From Methylocapsa sp. (lineage in GTDB: Bacteria; Pseudomonadota; Alphaproteobacteria; Rhizobiales; Beijerinckiaceae), in the NCBI GenBank assembly GCA_017353815.1, contig JAFMSB010000025.1, forward strand, positions 1 to 11,557: a stretch of DNA of 11,557 bases, in the 5' to 3' direction. The position numbers and the translations under genes are program-made. This document shows, one piece after another, positions 7,706 to 11,557 of the stretch. Each line of letters opens with the position of its first letter. Within the stretch, counting starts at the first letter, position 1. The notes under the pieces were generated by a model. It saw only the letters and a program-made list of their open reading frames with translations. It made no database searches and was not told the DNA's origin.

Positions 7706-8047
7706 ATGAACCGGAGAAGTTTTACCTTGCTCCTGGGCCTTGGAGCCGCCGCTTTCGTGGCCCCCCGCATAGTCCTCGCCGAGGATCATTTGAAAGAGGC
7801 CATCGCGCATACGAAACAAGCTATCGATGAGGGCAAGAAAGGCAAAGCAGAAGCCCTCGTCACACATGCCGAGGCCGCTCTCCAGCACGCGCAGGCTGCC
7901 GAGAAGGCAAAGCCAAACGACCACACGAAACAAGGCATTACCCATCTCAATGCCGCGATCGAGCATGGCAAAATGGGCCATGCGGATGTTGCAGCCGGGC
8001 ACGCCGAGGAAGCCCTGACTCATCTCGAGGCAGCCGAAAAATCGTAA
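7706..8047 (+). CDS. Exported SmbP-like small His-rich metal-binding protein
   Basis: This 113-residue precursor has an N-terminal signal peptide starting MNRRSFTLLLGLGAAAF, with cleavage likely after VLA (residue 25). The twin Arg before Ser-Phe resembles a Tat signal, so folded export is possible. The mature part is all helix-forming, rich in Ala, Glu, Lys and His, and resembles SmbP of Nitrosomonas europaea, a periplasmic four-helix protein that binds copper and other divalent metals. Ten His residues (28, 35, 54, 61, 73, 80, 87, 92, 99, 106) recur mostly at 7-residue spacing, which would line them up on helix faces. Two 41-residue halves are repeats. GGAGG 7 bases upstream fixes the start. 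A strong terminator follows. The likely role is periplasmic metal buffering; the metal is not shown by sequence. Confidence 0.8.
   Translation: MNRRSFTLLLGLGAAAFVAPRIVLAEDHLKEAIAHTKQAIDEGKKGKAEALVTHAEAALQHAQAAEKAKPNDHTKQGITHLNAAIEHGKMGHADVAAGHAEEALTHLEAAEKS
7787..8044 (+). repeat. Internal tandem duplication in the SmbP-like gene (two 41-codon units)
   Basis: Residues 28-68 (7787-7909) and 73-113 (7922-8044) align without gaps with 20 of 41 identical residues, including His at unit positions 1, 8, 27 and 34. Both units end in AAEK. A four-residue linker (PNDH region) separates them. This indicates a two-helix unit duplicated to a four-helix bundle. Confidence 0.8.
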
Positions 8048-8066
8048 TTCATATCGGAAAAACGAG

Positions 8067-8109
8067 AAGCCGGTAGCGTAGCCTCTTGTGGCAGCGCTGC
8101 CGGCTTTTT
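8067..8109 (+). terminator. Rho-independent terminator, probably bidirectional
   Basis: Arms 8067-8078 (AAGCCGGTAGCG) and 8095-8106 (CGCTGCCGGCTT) pair over 12 bases with one G-U wobble, around a 16-base loop, and are followed by five T at 8105-8109. It lies 20 bases after the SmbP-like stop. On the - strand the hairpin is followed, after four bases, by another five-T run (complement of 8058-8062), so it could also end transcription of the convergent phytochelatin synthase remnant. Confidence 0.85.
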
Positions 8110-8314
8110 AATCTGGAAAGCTATGGGAACCGCCCGGAAATAACCACGAAACCACACGGGTCTCGCTGCCGTTGTCGCTATCTCTCTTATTCGTGTTCGC
8201 GGCGTTGAAAAGATCCTCGGCCCGCACCCAGACGGGCGGATATTTGTAGCGCAACATATCAAGGATTAAGAAACGGCCGGCTGCGGCATCGTGGGCCGTA
8301 AGGGGGATATGGCC
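8108..8314 (-). pseudogene. Remnant of a phytochelatin synthase-like gene (C-terminal catalytic-domain fragment)
   Basis: On the - strand, 68 codons run from after a TGA (8315-8317) to a TAA (8108-8110). The translation begins GHIPLTAHDAAAGRFLILD and continues MLRYKYPPVWVRAEDLFNAA, then NTNKRDSDNGSETRVV. This follows the end of the phytochelatin synthase catalytic domain, where families read GH(I/F)SP, LILD, RYKYPP and (M)NT. In Arabidopsis PCS1 the triad is Cys56, His162 and Asp180; here the His (fragment residue 2) and Asp (residue 19) neighbourhoods survive, 17 apart instead of 18, consistent with loss of the Ser codon after GHI. The part with the catalytic Cys is absent: the remaining bases up to the MFS gene (8318-8466) show no matching sequence in any - frame. 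Phytochelatin synthase-like enzymes act on glutathione and metal thiolates. The fragment cannot be active alone. Identification is from memory of the family. Confidence 0.72.
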
Positions 8315-8466
8315 TCAGCGCCTTTCCTTTAGGTGAATTATTCGCCGAAATGACCGTACTCCGGATCGCCCGCTTTGCCACGGGCGGTATCCAATTGGCT
8401 GCTATTTGCCGCTTGACGCTGCTGCGTGTCTAAACCGGAGATTCCGCCGGTCCGTGGAGAGGCGTC

Positions 8467-9729
8467 ATGCTTTCCTTGCTCACAACGCTCACGCAGTCTC
8501 AGCGCAATGCGCTGATTGCAAGCTATCTCGGGTGGACGCTCGATGCTTTCGACTTCTTCATTCTCGTCTTTGTGCTCAAGGACGTGGCGGCGGATTTTCA
8601 AACAAATGTGACGGCGGCCTCCATCGCCATCACGCTCACATTGGCGGCCAGGCCGGTTGGAGCGCTCGCCTTTGGCCTTGCCGCCGACCGCTACGGGCGG
8701 CGGATCATCCTTATGATTAATATTTCGCTTTTCTCGCTCTTTGAATTTGCATCCGGACTGTCTCCCGGCCTCGTTTCCTTCCTAATCATTAGGCTGGCTT
8801 TTGGCGTGGCGATGGGAGGCGAATGGGGCGTCGGCGCGGCACTCACGATGGAGACGATTCCGGCACGCGCACGCGGCATTGTATCGGGAATTCTCCAGTC
8901 AGGTTATCCGGCCGGATATCTTCTGTCCTCGCTGGTCTATGCCGCGCTTTTCGGATTAATTGGCTGGCGCGGCATGTTCATGCTTGGCGCCTTGCCTGCT
9001 CTGCTCGTTCTCTACATCCGCCGCAGCGTCGAGGAATCGCCGGCTTTTGTGGCGCCTAGCGCCCGAAGGGCGGATGCGGGTCTTGCCAACCTCTCCCATC
9101 TCAAGGTACTTCGCGCCCATTCGAATCGTTTTGCTTATACCGTGCTGCTCATGACAGTCTTCAATTTCCTCAGTCATGGCACGCAGGATCTTTATCCCAC
9201 ATTTTTAGAAGTGCAGCGCGCGTTCTCCGTGCATACGGTAGGCCTGATCGCAATCATCTATAACATTGGCGCAATTTTTGGCGGCCTGCTTTTTGGCGCC
9301 CTTTCGCAGCACGCCGGAAGACGCGTCATGATTGTAGCTGCCTCGCTTCTCGCCCTGCCGGTTATCCCGCTCTGGGCCTATGGCTCGGACCCGGTTACAT
9401 TGGCGGCAGGCGCGTTTTTGATGCAGTTCGCCGTCCAAGGAGCATGGGGGATTGTGCCCGCGCATTTGAACGAGCTCTCGCCGGCCGGTGTGCGCGGGAC
9501 CTTCCCTGGTTTAGTCTACCAGCTTGGGAATCTGCTGGCTTCCGCGAATGCCACTCTTCAGGCCGCAATCGCCGAGGCGTATGGGGGAGATTACGCCTTC
9601 GCGCTTGCCGCCGTCACCGCAATCGCCGCCGCAACTTTAGCCGCCCTCGCCTGTTTTGGCAGCGAAACGCATGGGGCTGATTTGGGGCCTGCAGATGACG
9701 GCCATGCAGGGGGCTTAAACCCGCCATGA
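8467..9729 (+). CDS. MFS transporter, sialate/lactate:H+ symporter-like (SHS family)
   Basis: This 420-residue inner membrane protein has the twelve-helix major facilitator pattern. Helix 1 carries GWTLDAFDFFIL (residues 22-33). The loop 2-3 motif GLAADRYGRR is at 70-79. GGEWGVGAALTMETIPARAR at 117-136 and SGYPAGYLL at 145-153 are typical of the sialate:H+ symporter and JEN1-like lactate/pyruvate carriers. The second half begins NFLSHGTQDLYPTFL (233-247), again characteristic of that group, with QHAGRR at 281-286. The substrate is probably a small monocarboxylate such as lactate or pyruvate, but sequence alone does not decide it. The ribosome site GGAGAGG at 8455-8461 supports the start. The 152 bases upstream hold no convincing promoter. 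Its stop overlaps the acylphosphatase start by 4 bases. Confidence 0.88.
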   Translation: MLSLLTTLTQSQRNALIASYLGWTLDAFDFFILVFVLKDVAADFQTNVTAASIAITLTLAARPVGALAFGLAADRYGRRIILMINISLFSLFEFASGLSPGLVSFLIIRLAFGVAMGGEWGVGAALTMETIPARARGIVSGILQSGYPAGYLLSSLVYAALFGLIGWRGMFMLGALPALLVLYIRRSVEESPAFVAPSARRADAGLANLSHLKVLRAHSNRFAYTVLLMTVFNFLSHGTQDLYPTFLEVQRAFSVHTVGLIAIIYNIGAIFGGLLFGALSQHAGRRVMIVAASLLALPVIPLWAYGSDPVTLAAGAFLMQFAVQGAWGIVPAHLNELSPAGVRGTFPGLVYQLGNLLASANATLQAAIAEAYGGDYAFALAAVTAIAAATLAALACFGSETHGADLGPADDGHAGGLNPP

Positions 9730-10031
9730 CAAAGGAGCGAAAAATCGTCCGGGTAACGGTCCAAGGTTTTGTCCAGGGCGTCGGTTTTCGTGCATGGACG
9801 CAGAGGGAAGCCCATCGCCTCGGCATTTCGGGCTGGGTGCGGAACCGCCGCAACGGCGATGTCGAGGCAATCTTTGCCGGGCCGCGCGATGCCGTCGAAG
9901 CGCTTTGCGCCGCATGCTGGCGGGGGCCCTCGCACGCGAGCGTTTCCGGTGTTCATACTGAGGAGACCGGGCAGTCCGAGCTCGAAATAAGCGATCTGGC
10001 GTCCGGCTTTCAGCTGCTTGAAACCCGGTAG
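9726..10031 (+). CDS. acyP: Acylphosphatase
   Basis: This cytosolic enzyme hydrolyses acyl phosphates such as acetyl phosphate or 1,3-bisphosphoglycerate. The 101-residue protein shows the whole family signature: VTVQGFVQGVGFRAWT (residues 10-25) with phosphate-binding Arg22, and GISGWVRNRRNGDVEAIF (33-50) with catalytic Asn40. The length fits the usual 90-100 residues. The C-terminal strand (residues 84-99) is less conserved, as is normal. The ATG sits in an ATGA overlap with the end of the MFS transporter gene, so the two are co-transcribed and probably translationally coupled. A link between carboxylate uptake and acyl-phosphate turnover is possible but inferred only from position. Confidence 0.93.
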   Translation: MTKERKIVRVTVQGFVQGVGFRAWTQREAHRLGISGWVRNRRNGDVEAIFAGPRDAVEALCAACWRGPSHASVSGVHTEETGQSELEISDLASGFQLLETR

Positions 10032-10119
10032 GGGCTATTGAGACGGATGCGGGAATTTGCGGAGCCCGGTTTTTTATGAATAAGTCCAATCCATCACGAA
10101 GCGCTACTGGCGGCGGTCC

Positions 10120-11058
10120 ATGCCTGCTCAAACCGATGTGCCCCTTTGCCCCCTCACGGGCCAGCCCGCCGTCCGCCAGATCCAATGGGTGTCCGCGAGG
10201 CTTCTGAGAGATCTTTGGCATTTCGTGTTCAAGGTCGACGCTCGCGAAGCTCTTCTTGGCATCGATCTTTTCGGCCTTTGGGAATCACCGACTGGGCTTT
10301 ATTTTTTTGATCCGCCGCGCGAAGGAAACAGTGCCTTTTACGATCAGTTCTATGCACGCATTACAAGCCTTCGCCTTTTCTCGCAGGCCCACATTCGCAA
10401 CGAATTCACGATGGCGGCGCGATCCATTCCGGCGGGGGCCCGCGTCCTCGATGTCGGTTGCGGGCTCGGCAATTTCAAATCATGTTTGCCCCACGCCAAT
10501 TATACCGGTCTTGATCCGCACACAGGCATCCGCAGCGGCGCGGCGGCAATCCGCGGCGAGTCGCTTGCTGATCATCTGTTAGGCCACGCTCGTGCCTATG
10601 ATGCCGTCTGCGCGTTCCAAGTGCTTGAGCACGTGCAAAAACCAGCCGAACTTTTTGCTGAAATGGTACAAGCGGCAAAGCCGGGCGGCTTGATATTTGC
10701 CGGCGTGCCCCATGTCCGCTCGCCGGCAGCTCGCATTCCGAATTACATAATCAATGCGCCGCCTCATCATTTGACCTGGTGGACGGAGGCCGCTCTTGCC
10801 GAACTTGCAAGAGGCGCGGGCGCAAGTGTCGAGGCAATCGAGCATGTTCCATGGGGCCGCAGTGACGCCCTTATCTACTGGATCGAACGTTGCGCGCCCA
10901 TTAAGTGCAAGGACGAGTATTACCGCGGCCATTGGAGCTGGCATGCCTCGGCTGCGCTTGGCCTGATCGCCGGCCTGGCCGTCTCCAAACTCGCCGGCGT
11001 GCCTTCTGGCAGCGGCGAAGGCTCAGGACTTTTGCTGACCGCGCGCCGGATGCAATGA
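10120..11058 (+). CDS. Class I SAM-dependent methyltransferase
   Basis: The 312-residue protein has a central Rossmann methyltransferase domain: motif I VLDVGCGLGNF (residues 109-119), the acidic residue after strand 2 in YTGLDPH (Asp132), post-motif FQVLEHVQKPAELF (166-179) and AKPGGLIFAGVPH (186-198). This matches the Methyltransf_11/23 type acting on small molecules, lipids or sugars. The N-terminal 90 residues (CPLTGQPA, then LWESPTGLYFFDPP and FYDQFY) resemble a leader region seen with envelope or polysaccharide methyltransferases. PPHHLTWWT (214-222) probably shapes the acceptor site. A hydrophobic stretch at 276-293 may touch the membrane. The start is the only in-frame ATG after the TAA at 10081-10083; the ribosome site is weak. 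It overlaps the glycosyltransferase by 4 bases. The substrate is unknown. Confidence 0.85.
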   Translation: MPAQTDVPLCPLTGQPAVRQIQWVSARLLRDLWHFVFKVDAREALLGIDLFGLWESPTGLYFFDPPREGNSAFYDQFYARITSLRLFSQAHIRNEFTMAARSIPAGARVLDVGCGLGNFKSCLPHANYTGLDPHTGIRSGAAAIRGESLADHLLGHARAYDAVCAFQVLEHVQKPAELFAEMVQAAKPGGLIFAGVPHVRSPAARIPNYIINAPPHHLTWWTEAALAELARGAGASVEAIEHVPWGRSDALIYWIERCAPIKCKDEYYRGHWSWHASAALGLIAGLAVSKLAGVPSGSGEGSGLLLTARRMQ

Positions 11059-11557
11059 CAATCCTCATTTCGATTATCTTGGGCCTGTGGATCGCCCTCG
11101 CGCTCTTTAATACGCTGACGGCGTGGCGGTACGGAAGGGATCTGCCCTTCGCCGAAATCCCTCAGGCAACGCCGTTTGCGGCCGTTATCGTCGCGATAAA
11201 AGGGGCCTCCGATGCCTCACGCGCCTTCTTTCGCCGTTTGCGCGATCAAGACTATCCCAGCTACCGGATCATTGCGGCAATCGAATCGGAGGAGGATCCG
11301 GCCGCAGCCATGCTTGCCGAGGAAAGAGAGCTTCCGGGCGCGCCGCTTGATATCGTTATTGCCGGCCAGTCAAAACGGACCGGCCAGAAAGTTTGGAATC
11401 TGCTCGCCGCGCTCAGTGCCCTCGAGCCCCGCGATGAGCTTGCCGTTTTCGCCGATGCGGACACGCTCCCTGCCCTTTTATGGCTTTCCCGGCTCGTCGC
11501 AAGTCTTATCAATCCGGGGCGCGAGGCGGTCACGGGCTACCGCTGGATCATTCCCTC
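11055..11557 (+). CDS. Membrane-anchored family 2-type glycosyltransferase (3' end outside window)
   Basis: The first 167 residues are seen. An N-terminal membrane helix (2-24) precedes a GT-A domain: AAVIVAIKGA (42-51), RLRDQDYPSYRIIAAIES (61-78), GQSKRTGQKVWNLLAAL (104-120), the metal-binding Asp-x-Asp pair Asp134/Asp136 in VFADADTLP, and EAVTGYRW (157-164). The spacing and the TGYRW ending recall the ceramide glucosyltransferase-like (GT21) and HpnI-like branch of GT-A enzymes, which use lipid acceptors. The start codon lies in an ATGA overlap with the methyltransferase stop, so they form one operon. The likely job is addition of a sugar to a membrane lipid or carrier, with the methyltransferase modifying the product or the sugar. 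The donor and acceptor cannot be read from this part. Confidence 0.82.
   Translation, partial: MTILISIILGLWIALALFNTLTAWRYGRDLPFAEIPQATPFAAVIVAIKGASDASRAFFRRLRDQDYPSYRIIAAIESEEDPAAAMLAEERELPGAPLDIVIAGQSKRTGQKVWNLLAALSALEPRDELAVFADADTLPALLWLSRLVASLINPGREAVTGYRWIIP

Noticed and set aside
8338..8601. An 87-codon minus-strand ORF overlapping the MFS start
   Set aside because: Most of it is antisense to the MFS gene; the rest (8338-8466) shows no phytochelatin synthase or other recognisable sequence.
10031..10075. Terminator between acyP and the methyltransferase gene
   Set aside because: There is a run of six T at 10070-10075, but only 4-5 base-pair stems with long loops can be drawn before it, too weak to call.

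Overview
The window looks like chromosomal DNA from an alphaproteobacterium, most likely a Hyphomicrobiales member near Beijerinckiaceae or Methylocystaceae. This placement rests on GC-rich codon use, the protein styles and a promoter of the alphaproteobacterial EcfG (general stress response) type; it is inference, not a database result.

Positions 1-5630 hold the distal part of a kdp operon on the + strand: kdpB (5' end outside the window), kdpC, kdpD and kdpE. Together they form a high-affinity K+-transporting P-type ATPase and the two-component system that controls it. The genes are tightly packed: the kdpC ribosome site overlaps the kdpB stop, and kdpD and kdpE overlap by 4 bases. KdpB carries an unusual insert of about 36 residues in its nucleotide-binding domain.

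Positions 5637-8109 are a mixed accessory stretch. A membrane-anchored monohaem cytochrome c on the - strand meets kdpE tail to tail, 6 bases apart. Divergent to it is a four-helix DUF2231 membrane protein with a near-perfect EcfG promoter and a strong ribosome site. Then come a flavin reductase-like FMN-binding protein and an exported His-rich SmbP-like metal-binding protein built from two 41-residue repeats. A strong, probably bidirectional terminator follows.

Positions 8108-8314 on the - strand hold a remnant that is easily missed: the C-terminal end of a phytochelatin synthase-like gene. It keeps the catalytic His and Asp neighbourhoods but has lost the N-terminal part with the catalytic Cys. 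It converges on the SmbP-like gene, so two proteins of metal handling once sat side by side.

Positions 8467-10031 encode a sialate/lactate-type MFS carboxylate transporter overlapped by an acylphosphatase. Positions 10120-11557 encode a SAM-dependent methyltransferase overlapped by a membrane-anchored family 2 glycosyltransferase that runs off the end; these probably work together on an envelope glycoconjugate or lipid. No rRNA, tRNA, CRISPR array, insertion sequence or phage gene was seen.
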